DNA from: Oryzias latipes
Taxonomy: Eukaryota; Chordata; Actinopteri; Beloniformes; Adrianichthyidae
Reading direction: 5' to 3'
Length of the DNA stretch: 64,000 bases
Assembly (NCBI RefSeq): GCF_002234675.1
Contig: NC_019865.2
Span: 33,538,112 to 33,602,111 of the forward strand
The notes under the pieces: generated by a model
Told to the model about the DNA's origin: nothing
Databases searched by the model: none
Seen by the model: the letters and a program-made list of their open reading frames with translations, nothing else
Position numbers and translations under genes: made by a program
Part shown: in pieces, positions 12,875 through 23,800 of the stretch
Numbering within the stretch: the first letter of the stretch is position 1
Layout of the letters: every line of letters begins with the position of its first letter

Positions 12875-13196
12875 AACCCAGGGGCCTATTTCAGAAAGGA
12901 GGTTAAGTGTAAACTCTGAGTGCGTTAACCCTGAAATCAGGGAAACCCTGGGTTTTCCGTTTCAGAATGGAAGGTTTGTTAAACCAGAGAAAGCAGAGTA
13001 AGTCAAACCCGTTTCTGAAAGAGAGGTAACTTATACTCGGAGTCAGTGTCCATGGTTACTTATGCTGTGAACCTAACCTGGTCGGGAGCAGGTTTTATTC
13101 TCTAAACTCAAAGTTTCTGCCGGTCCCCTCCCCTTTTTAAAGACGAAGCGGTATTTTTCGCTTTAACCTTCATTGCCCAAATTACCGTCTCTCTAA

Positions 13197-13382
13197 GTGA
13201 CAAGAATGGCTTGTCCTTTTTTGGATGACCCAATAGACGAGGAGGCTGCATTAATTCATAGAGAATTACATTTACGTCGTGCGAGGATTTTGAGACCTAG
13301 ACTCGAGTTTTTGTCATTTCCCCATACGTTATTGTTTGAGCGTTACCGTTTTTCGTTGCAGTCAATTACATATATACAATGA
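13197..13382 (+). pseudogene. HARBI1-like transposase, N-terminal fragment
   Basis: The 61-residue frame reads MACPFLDDPIDEEAALIHREL, then LEFLSFPHTLLFERYRFS and LQSITYI. This is the conserved N-terminus of fish HARBI1-type transposases (ACPF.DNPVD..A...RREL...FP...LFERYRFS). The DDE catalytic domain, about 300 residues in the family, is completely missing after residue 61. Start context: a second Met at 13206 aligns better with the family start than the first at 13197. It adjoins AT-rich sequence left by an internal deletion. No function is expected. Confidence 0.75.
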
Positions 13383-13973
13383 AAACAACATTAGATATGT
13401 ATTGCTATGTAGATGTTTCATATGTCAAATATTGTCAACAAAGCCTACATCCATGACATGCTCAAATTTGACCTGATTGAATTATGTTTTTATACTTCAT
13501 TTTTAGCTGCTGCCATGTTCTTTTAATTCCTGCAGGATTGCATCTACATGAAAATGAAATCAGGGACATTGAATTAGATTAATGTAACAATTACTTTTTG
13601 GAAACACAATTTGCTAGCACTGCTTACTTTCTTAATCCCACATAAACCTATACCACTTGATCAATACAAGGGTAGACAAAAGTTCACTTTGAAAAACACA
13701 ATTGCATGTATTAATATTAAACTGACCAAGAGGGGAAGGTTAACAAAAAAGTCCTCTAAACATTATCAACGTTAAATGCATTTTTCCCCCCCGATTGGTT
13801 CTGTACACTATGCAGCATTTCATGCATTTACACCAGGAATAACACTTCAAAAGTACACCTAAATATCACCATTTTTTATTTCACACCTTACGCTATTTAA
13901 AAAGTTATTACAGCCAATATTTTATAACAATGATTTAAATGCAAACTTGCGCATTAACTTGAGCAGCTATGTT

Positions 13974-14120
13974 TTACCACGCTAACTGTCTCTGTTTTGC
14001 AGATGCAGATGTGTTGCTTTTCTTCTGGAATATGTGCTCATGTTCACTGTAACTCTGCAGCAGCACGTCAAGTTCAGCTGGAGAAAAATACGCAGACCTC
14101 TTTTTCTTCACGGTTGCCAT
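13974..14120 (-). pseudogene. Harbinger Myb/SANT-like protein, N-terminal fragment (48 aa)
   Basis: From the ATG at 14120 the minus strand encodes 48 residues: MATVKKKRSAYFSPAELDVL, a central LLQSYSEHEHIFQKKSN, then AKQRQLAW and a stop at 13974. The (F/Y)SP.EL..LL..Y.E...IF..K.N...A...R..AW pattern is the first part of the Myb/SANT-like trihelix domain of the second Harbinger gene (related to NAIF1), which in the family carries the transposase to the nucleus and helps bind DNA. The rest of the domain is deleted. The fragment lies convergent to the transposase fragment. Confidence 0.7.
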
Positions 14121-14574
14121 GGTGACTCGTGATATCTGCGCTCCATTGATAATGGCTTCTTATAGTCGCGGTGCTCACGCTTACCTCCGAATCAGTCCAC
14201 TCAGAGTTGATTGACCTAACTCGGATCAGCTTCTCTGAAACAGAAAACTCAGAGTTGTTAATCTCTCAATAGACCAACTCAGAGTTCAAGTTTAACCTCA
14301 GAGTTGGTTGAACCTCCTTTCTGAAACAGGCCCCTGGTACACTGTGGCCTGGCTGACTGCTTGTTTCCAATCAACCAGCATGACAGTGGGCTTAGTGATT
14401 GTGGGGAGCGGGAGTCCATAACCCATGTCATTTACAATTGCAATAAGTATAGGGAAGAAAGGAGACATGTGCATAAACAGCTCCACCATTGAATATTTCC
14501 CCCTTTTCGTTTCAATCCTTTGTGTCAGTGTGTGATTTGATTTATTAGTTAGACGAGCAGTCATTCATTTCCTC

Positions 14575-14818
14575 CGTGGAACTGGTTTGGTAGAATTCTG
14601 ATGAACACCTGGGGGGGGCAGCATTACACACACGAGTGTACAGCCGGTCACTATTAGAAGAAGAAGAGAGCCAATGTGGGCTGAACCCGGACCCCGGACC
14701 GCCCTGATGCAGGTCCGCTGGTCGGTGTCCACGAGTGTTCGCGAGCGGCTCGCATTTCTGCGTCCGCCCGCTCAGGAGTCCTCAGCGGGCACGCGCGTCT
14801 CTGTGTGATGCGCTCACG
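14575..14818 (+). promoter_or_regulatory. Probable PEX10 promoter and 5' untranslated region
   Basis: GC-rich sequence directly upstream of the PEX10 ATG, rich in CpG between 14700 and 14818, with no TATA box that I recognise. The inferred core promoter is of the CpG-rich housekeeping type. The Harbinger element ends only about 480 bp upstream of the start codon. Confidence 0.5.
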
Positions 14819-17800
14819 ATGCCGCTCGCTCCCGCGAACCAGGCCCAGCTGATTCGGTCCTGTCAGAAGGACGACTACTACCGAACGGTTCTGAGAAACA
14901 ATGCAAACGAGGCTGTTCAGACACTGGCAGGTAGGAACGCTCGGACGGTTTCGGAACTACTCGGATGTGCTCCCGAAACTCTCGGGAGGAAACAAATTCT
15001 TTCTGAACCGGAAGTTAAAGTAATGACCGGAATTCCACAACTTTTTTGTTTTTTAACAACTTTATTGCACATTATGCCATTTTACAAGAAAGTACTTTTA
15101 GGTATGCAATAAAACAAACACAACAGCATATATCAAATACACATCTGTAACATACAGAGGAACAAGAATAGAAATATAAATAAGCCAGGGGGTTAAACTC
15201 TATGAAAAAATACTGAATCTATCACATACAGACAATGTTCTGATTGCTTTTTGCTTCTCTGAATTTCGATTACTGTTGATATATTGAGCTAAATCAGAAA
15301 GGAATGCAGTGAAACAGGGTTTTCTACCAGAAAATTTACATTTATGGATATGGAATTTAGCCAAAATGAGTAAAAGATTTAAAAGTAAACCAGAGTCCTT
15401 TTGCATATGTTTTGATATTAGACCCAACAAGACATCTTTCCAGAATAAGACAAAACAAGAATCAATTTTATCATTAATAAAATCACACAACTTCTGCCAA
15501 AACACCTTCACTTTGGGACAATACCAGAAAAGATGAATAACTGTTTCAGGGGAATTACAACCAAAACTACACAGTGTCTCAATGTTTAACTTAAATCTAT
15601 TTTTAACCTTATTAGTGATTAAAAATTTATTGGGTATTTGCCAAACCTCCTTCCATGCAATATCTGCAACAAACATGTTCCAATAAGACATGCTACGAGG
15701 TAGTGAAACAACGTTCGTTTGAAATAATGTTCTAATGGATTTGTTGTTTTTCCTGGGATAACCAGTCAGACATATTTTCCCCACAGGAGTATTAATGGGA
15801 GAGAGTAGAAAAGGCTCCTCAACATGAACTCTGTGTTGGAACTTAAATAACATGCAGACACCAGAGGGAATAGCTCCAAACACTCTAGCATATTCTAAAG
15901 GGGGAACAGGGAAGTTAAATTTAGATAGAAATTCCTCATAAGGTAAAAGTAAGCCCTGGTTGTGAAACACAAAAATAATCTTATTTTGAAACCAATGTTC
16001 TATGAAGAGTGATTTACGTTTAAATAAAATGTCTCTGTTATTCCAGATAGAATATTTGTGAGGTGAAAAGTTGTGTTTGTATACAAGGGACCATGAAAGG
16101 AAGGCTTGGCGATAAAATGCAGATAACTTCAGTGGGATTTTACATACATCATAATTACACATGAGAAAGAAATCAACACCACCAACTTTAGACAAAATAT
16201 GAAGAGGTATAGTGTTCCAAATGGAGCTGGGATTTCTAAAAAGTTGTTTCAGCCAATTAATTTTAAATGTGTTATTTAAGGTATAAAAATCGAGAAAATT
16301 GAGGCCACCTTTGTCATAGGAGTTCATGAGAACTTTTTTTTTTAAGTAATGGGTTCTGTTTTTCCAGATGAAATTAAAAAGCATTTTGTCAATTTCTTTG
16401 ATAATTTTATCATCAACATGAAAGCCAAAGCTGCGTATGTTAAGCGGGAAATACCTTCTGCTTTGCTGAGTAAAATCCTTCCTCTCAAAGATAAATCTCT
16501 GGAGAGCCACTGATTCAATTTCCTTTGTGTTTTTTCTATTATTGGGTTAAAATTTAGGGAGCTTCTTGCATGTTGGTCTTTTGTTATTAAAATACCTAAA
16601 TATTTCACTTCAGATTTAACTGGAAGATTATTCAAAGTGGTAGCAGCACATTCTTTAATTGACATTAATTCACATTTATTCACATTCAGACAAAGACCGG
16701 ATGCCTTTGAAAATGTCCCAATAACGTCAAAAGCAACAGGAATTTGCTTTTCATTTTTTAGAAAAAGTGTAGTGTCATCTGCAAGTTGAGTAATGATTAG
16801 TTCTTTGTCAATGAGATTGATGCCTTCTACTGCACTGGATTTAATGTGATCTGTTAACAGTTGAGAAACTAAAAGGAAAAGATACGGAGAAACTGGACAA
16901 CCTTGCCTAATTCCTCTCTCTAGATTAAATCTGGGAGAGGTGCCACCTGCTAATTTAATAGAGCTGTTACAGTTTTTGTATCATGTAACAATAGCTGATT
17001 AAAAGTATTCTCCAAAACCAAATTTTTTAAGACAATGAAAAATGAATTTATGTTCTACGGTATCAAATGCTTTGTAAAAATCCAGAAATAAAATAAAACC
17101 ATTGTCATTTATAATGTCTGGATGATCAAGAATGTCCAAAACTAGCCTGATATTATTCATTATATGTCTTCCTGACATAAAGCCAGACTGGGTCTCATCA
17201 ATTACTGAGTCCAGTGTCAGTTTTAGTCTCTTAGCCAAGATTGTTGCAAAGATCTTATAATCATTGTTGAGTAGTGATATTGGACGCCAGTTATCTAAGA
17301 ACAATGGGTCTTTTCCGGATTTTGGAATTAATGTCATCAGGCCTTGAGTCAATGTCGTAGGAAGAAGTTCTTTATCTATACTTTCTAGAAACATTTGATG
17401 TAAAAAGGGAGACAGATCCTCAGCAAAACATTTATAAAACTCTGAAGTCAGCCCATCTGTCCCTGGTGATTTATTAGATTTAAGTTGTTCTATGGCCTTT
17501 TGCACTTCCTCAAGTGTTATCATGCTTTCACATTGCTCCTTTTCACTTTCAGTGATGGTCTTAACTGTTAACGAATCTATGAAGGCATCTGTTGAAACTT
17601 GACTAAATTTAGAATTATAAAGTTTCTGGTAAAAATCACAACAATAGTTAGAAATGACTGTATGGTCTTCTGAAATAGTTCCATCTATATTAATTCTGTG
17701 AATGCTACTACCTTTAGAATGGTGTCTCTCCAGATTAAAAAAGTAATGTGAATTTTGTTCACCGTTTTCAAGCCATCTTGATCGAGATCTCACAAAAGCT

Positions 17801-20800
17801 CCCTTGGCTTTTTGAAGATATAAATGATCCAGTTCAGTTTGAAGGTTGGAGAGTTGGAGTTTATCTTCATCTGATAGTGTGTCAGCTGCATTTTGACACA
17901 AGTGAGTGATTCTTGAAATGACATTAGCTTCATGTGCTCTTCTACTTTTAGCTTTATCACTACTTACTTTTCTGAGATATTTACTTATTTCAAATTTAAA
18001 AAGCTCCCAGTGTAAACCTTATTTCTTGTCTATGTTAGCTTTAGACCAAAAATGTGCTATTTCTCTTTTGATTTGTTTTTTAACATTGTCATTCAATAAA
18101 ATAGAGCTATTAAGTTTCCAATAAGCTGAATGAGTGGCATAAGACTTAGAGGTGGTAAACCTTATCATAATAACTATGGCTTTGTGGTCTGTAAGAGGAG
18201 TGGGGCAAATGTTTACATCAATCTGATCTATGGCAACACTTTTTGAGATCAACCAAAAGTCAATTCTGGACTGACTTGTACCCGTTTTGTTACTCCATGT
18301 AAAGCATTTGACATCAGGGTTTTTCCTTCTCCATATATCATGGAGGTCAAATTTCTCCATAATTTTTTTTAGCTCGGTGTTGCTTCCATCCGGCGCACGA
18401 GGAGGACACCTATCTGCATTATTATCTGGGACATTATTGAAGTCACCCCCCAACAACATGATAGCATTTGGAAATTTTTCTAACCATTTTAACAATAGGT
18501 TTTCTATAGAGAAAAGAAGTTGATCATTTTCTTTGACAGTGTTGTATCCATAAATATTGGCTGAAATAACAATATTATCATCACATTGTAGTATTTGCCA
18601 AATATAATGACCTGATGGATCACTTTCAGTAAGTAAAATATCCCCACTAAACCTATTTTTTTAGAGTCGTTACCCCAGCTGATCGCTCTGTACCGTGTGA
18701 AAACCACAAGGAATGACCCCATTGACACTTCCAGAATTTGACATCATCAGATATTGAATGAGACTCCTGTAAAAAACAGAGATCTGACTGAAACTGCTTA
18801 GCAAAAAGAAATAAAGCTTTGCGTTTAACATTGTTGCGTAGCCCCCTGGCATTAAAAGAAACAAAAGATAGTAAACAGATTAACTAGAACAATAAACAAC
18901 ACACAGAAAAAAGATTTTGTTTTATAAAAACTATAAAGTTAGTTAACAAACAGTGCAATATCGAGAACAGCACCAAAATAAATTTTAGCAGCTTTAGGAG
19001 AAAAAAAAATGTTAAACTCCTTTTTTTTCCCCTTTCCTCCCCTTTTTTCCTTTCCGCCCCTTCTTCCTCCTTCCTTTGTGACCCCCCCATAAAAACAAAA
19101 CAAGAGGGAATCATCTCAAATAAAAAATTGAAAAGGGATTTGGGAGGGGGAAAATGTCCTGAGAATACAGATGAGAACATACTGGACCCCTCACATGGTT
19201 GGAGAAAAACAAAAAAAATAAAAACAAAACAAAAAAAATCTCTCTTCTTCATTCATTTTTCTTTCCTTTCTTTAATCACGGGTGAATTTCTGATCCATTA
19301 ATAAATCCACGGCCTCCCACGAAGTAAGCCGCCTTTCCCTCCTCGCGTGCTTTCTTGATTTTCAGCCACAGCTCCTGCCGATTCTCCCTGTCCTCTTTAG
19401 TTAGGTCCTCGTTGAAGTGCAGGCCTTTGGCTTGGAGAAACCCGTTCTTCTTGGCCGCTCTCCAAACCTCTTCCTTCAGACGCCGGGAGATGAATCTGAT
19501 CAGAACCCCTCGAGGCCTCGGGTCCTCCTGGCGTTTTCTTCCCATCCGATGAGCGACATCAACAGCATCGGGAAACTTTTTTTTTTCTGAGGGCAGAACA
19601 TGCTGGCGAATGTTTATCACCTCCTCACGCACGTTTTCCTCTTCAGCCTCAGGAAGACCGTAGAGCCTCAGATTCCATCGTCGACCATAAGCTTCCACAT
19701 CTGCAACCCGTGCCAAGCATTTCGATGTATATTCCTCATTTTTTTCCACACGTTGTTCCATAGCATCAACTTTGTCATTTATGAGTTTAATTTCGGAACG
19801 GACAGTTTCAACCATTTTTTCAAGAGCATCGCTTCTTGAGTTGATCAGATCGGCGAGCATGTTGACTGCTTCATCCGATTTCATAGACCAGGGCAAAGTA
19901 GGCCTTTTAGCAAGAGGAGGCTTACTTGGGGTCACTGGGAGTGAAGGAAATTCTTCCTCTGAAGTCACGGGTATGTCCATGCTGCTGCCGGAGTAGTCGT
20001 GCTCGTCGGCTAGTAACAAGGTAGCGGAGCTTTGTTTTTCTTTTGAAGATTCGCTTCTTTTAGGAGGTTTTGGCATTTTGAATGGTGGGAATTTTTAAAA
20101 AGTATCCAAAAACTTCAATCCACAACGTTCCCCGGTCGTTTTAGAGAAAAGGCAAAATCTTGCTGCTTCAAAAAAGCTCAATAAAAAAGTTAGGTGCTCG
20201 GAGCTCGATATAAACAAACCGGTCACGCCGCCATTTTGCCGGCCCCCGGAATTCCACAACTAGACCATTCTGACTGCTGTGGTCATTCTGTGTAGACTGT
20301 AGTTTGGAGAACACTGAAACATCGAAGAATATTAGGAGAACAGGTCTAAAGGCACCAAGACACTGTTTGATAAATACCTATAAGGTTTGAGTCACCAAAA
20401 CATTAGAGCCTGATTTAGTTTGTTCACAGTCATCTATCTGGCCTTTTCTGATTGAACATTAACAGTCATTTTAGTATCTTGGGTTTAAAATGAGGCTTCA
20501 AATAGATTTTAGCGTCACTGGACAAAGAAAAACAAATGAGAGAAAGATTGGGAAATTGTTGTTTGACATTTTTATCACAAAACAATGATAGAATAAAACA
20601 CACACACATTTAGGAAAAGTCAGGGTCCTTTTGGTTCATATTATTTTTGTAACAGTTTTGATGCTGAAAAGTTTGAAGCAGTCAAAAGGACCGCCGTGAA
20701 ACCGTCAAAGTGAAAACCTTTACTGTGATGGGACTTTCTAAACATTCTGAAATGCAGCAATTCTAACTGACTAACAAAGTCTTTAGGGTTTGACGGTCCA

Positions 20801-23800
20801 TATTTTTTTGTTTTTTGAATCCATCTGTAGGCGTCTTTGATCTTTAAGTTTTCCTGGTTGGTAGTTTTCTTCAGACTGTCCAGACCAGGGGTCCCCAAAT
20901 CCAGGCCTCGAGGGCCGGTGGCCTGCTGGTTTTCCAGAATCCCTGCCTTATTGCTGATTACCTGGATCAGGTGTGTTTAGCCAATAAGGAGCTTCAATGT
21001 CAGGTTGGTTGGAAAACATGTAGGCCTGGATTCTGGGACCCTGGTCCAGACTGTTCTTGGTGCCACTGCCCTGCTTCTTCTCAGTTACCTCTGCCCTCCA
21101 AGCGTCTGATTGGCTGAACTCACGTCCAGGAGCTCAGCAGCAGACCGGACACACCTGTCTGAGGGCCTGAAATTTTCAGCTTTCTTTCCTCCATCAGGAG
21201 GTGTTGGGTCAGTGAGCTGACGCGGTCTGGTGTGTGTTTAGGATCCAGACTCTGGCTGCACTGGAGGAAGGAGGTGGAGCTTCTGTCTGACGTGACTTAC
21301 CTTAGTCTGACCACACTCTCAGGTAAGCTTTATCTGTCAGACATGAAGGCGGCCTCTATTGACGCAACTCAGGTGTGGGTTTGGCCTCACAGGTTTTCAG
21401 ACGTTGGGGGAGGAGTATGTCAACATCGTGCAGGTGGACCCCTCCAAACGGCAGATTCCCTCCCGGGCCAGGCGCAGTCTCTTTGTCCTGTTCCATGCCT
21501 TCTTTCCGTACCTGCTGGACAAGCTGCTGGTGTGTCTGGAGAACGAGCTGGAAGGCAGTCAGGATGGCAGGCGGCGGGCAGCATCGGCTGGGTGGGGCCT
21601 AAGCTGCTGGCTGAGGCTGTGGGTGCAGAGGGGGGTGTGCCTACTGACAGGGGAGCAGAGGAGGGTGTGGCTTTCAGCTGTGGGCATCGCACAGCAGACT
21701 GTGGCGCTTGTGCACCGCCTCCACACCACCCTCTTCTACCTCAGCAGCTCCTTCTACCACCTGTCAAAGAGAGCGGCTGGAATCAGCTACGTGAGTCCTT
21801 CATGCACCACATGGGGGGGGGGGCAAGGCACGTGACGGATCCCGGCCAATAAAAAACATCTGAAATGTGTCTTTTAAACCACAACTTTGCCTCCTAAACT
21901 GTGGGCATGGCAACGATACAGACCATCTGTCTGATGAAAACTGGTTCTTTAACGAGGTAACCAACGGAATCGCAGACAGAACATGTTTGAAGGAAAATCA
22001 CATCCAAACTCTCACAAGCATCTTAAACATTCCCTTTAAAAATGTCAGGATATTTCCTGAAAGGAGAAGGAAGCTCCTGCTATTGGGCCTGAAGCAGGTC
22101 AGGGTGGTCCTTTCCCATGAACAGCACCGTTCCAAAACATACTGGGGGGTGGCTGTCACCCATGGCAACAGAAACAGAGAACGAGGCAAAATACTGATGC
22201 AAAAACAGTTTCAGCAGGAGATGCATCATGTTTGTGCACAGCAGCTGAGGGCAGGTTAGACAGGTTGGTGTGATGGGCTTTTGCTGTGGTGCAGCTGCGG
22301 GTGGAGGGCCTACGCGGGGACGACGCCTCAATCAGGACAACCTACAGGCTGCTGGCTGCTGTTTCGCTCCTGCAGCTGCTCGGCAGCGTGGCTCTGCAGG
22401 TGGGCAGCTTCAGGCAGAGACAGAGAGCCCGGCAGGAGTGGAAGCTCTTCAGAAGCCTCAGGTCTGTCTCCCCGAGTCAGGTCTATGTTACTGACAGACT
22501 GTTTTATCTTTGAAGCAGTTTTCATCAGTGAGGCGATCTCTTTGTTTGCAGTCCTGATCGCCCTCAGAGCCCCGCCCCTTCTGCCGCCCGCTGCATCCTC
22601 TGCCTGGAGGCCCGGAGGAACTCCACCTGCACACCCTGTGGACACCTGTTCTGCTGGGAGTGCATAACTGAGTGGTGCAACACCAAGGTAGGTCTGGCGT
22701 CCTGAAAAACAGAGCATGCAGCAACACTGCCCCTCTCCCAAAAAAGACCTAAACATCCCGGTACACTACAGTCCCTGACAAAAGTCTTGTCGCTTATCCA
22801 TTTTGTAGAAACAAAAGCGTATAACCTCACTGTTAATGAATCCATTGGTTTTAGAAATGTCTCATATGAAAGCTAAAACCCTCCCAAATTATGTTCAATA
22901 TACTAAAATATAATTGCTTCACTGAAGAAAGATTGATCATTTAATGAACACAGAAAGGTCACATTTTGGCAAGACAAAAGTTTTGTTGTCTACAGAGAGT
23001 AATGTGAAAATTTAACAAATAATTTACTTCAAAAACAAAATTATGTTGCATAACATCAGTGAATTAAGTAGTGCTACTGTGAGATCCATATTTAATATCT
23101 TGTATGACTTCCAGGAGCTTGAAGGACAGCATCCATGCGGTTTGACAATGATTCATACAATTTATGGATGAAGTCATCAGGAATAGCAAAGAAAGCAGTC
23201 TTCCATGCCTCCCAGAGTTCATCAAGATTCTTTGGTTTGGTCTTCCATGCTCCCTCTTTCATTCTACCCCAGACATGCTCAATGATGTTCATGTCTGGTG
23301 ACTGGGCTGGCCGGTCCTGGAGCACCTTCATCTTCTTCGCCTTGAGGAACTTTGATGTAGAGATGGAAGTATGTGATGGAGCACCATCCTGCTGCAGAAT
23401 TTGACCCCTTTTATGGTTGGGAATGGAAGAGGTAGCTAATACTTCTTGATATTTTAGGCTATTGATATTGCCTTCCACCCTGCAAATGTTTCGCACACCC
23501 CCATACAGGATGTAACCCCTGACCATGATTTTTCTGCCACCAAACTTAAATGTTTTCTGGGTGAATCTTGAGTCCATGCGGGCTCCAGTTGGTTTCCTGT
23601 GATGTAATTCAACTGAAGACTCATCTCCACCGTCTGCCACTTTTCCAGCGTCCATCCTTTTAGCAGGCTCTGGGCCTTGGCAAATGCCACACGTTTTTTT
23701 CAATTGCCTTTTGTTTAGTGCTGGTTTCTGGGCACTGCTTGGACCATGGAGGCCATTTTCAGATAGAACTCTACAAACTGTTCTGGTTGACACAGGGGCT

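Larger units (their letters stand above)
12881..14334. mobile_element. Deleted Harbinger element keeping the 5' ends of both genes
   Basis: Termini are GGGGCCTATTTCAGAAAGGAGGTT and its inverse with one mismatch, ending at 14334. The right end carries four CTCAGAGTT motifs, the left end one AACTCTGAG. Inside are the start of a HARBI1-like transposase on the plus strand (13197) and the start of a Myb/SANT-like gene on the minus strand (14120), facing each other, with about 590 bp of AT-rich sequence between them. The two-gene convergent plan is the known Harbinger layout. The 3-bp target duplication could not be identified. Confidence 0.85.
15043..20245 (-). mobile_element. Full-length L1 retrotransposon in PEX10 intron 1
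   Basis: A 16-bp direct repeat flanks it (15027-15042 and 20246-20261). The A-rich 3' tail lies at 15043-15058 on the plus strand as T runs, and the 5' end is at 20245. In minus-strand order: 5' UTR 20245-20077, intact ORF1, spacer with T/C-rich stretch around 19020-19075, ORF2 with endonuclease, reverse transcriptase and C-terminal region. At 5.2 kb it is not 5' truncated. ORF2 is frameshifted, so it could not move alone. It is antisense to PEX10. Confidence 0.93.

Noticed and set aside
14735..14818. Longer N-terminus for PEX10 from an upstream in-frame start
   Set aside because: The extra residues do not resemble the family, and the start at 14819 aligns with the usual N-terminus.
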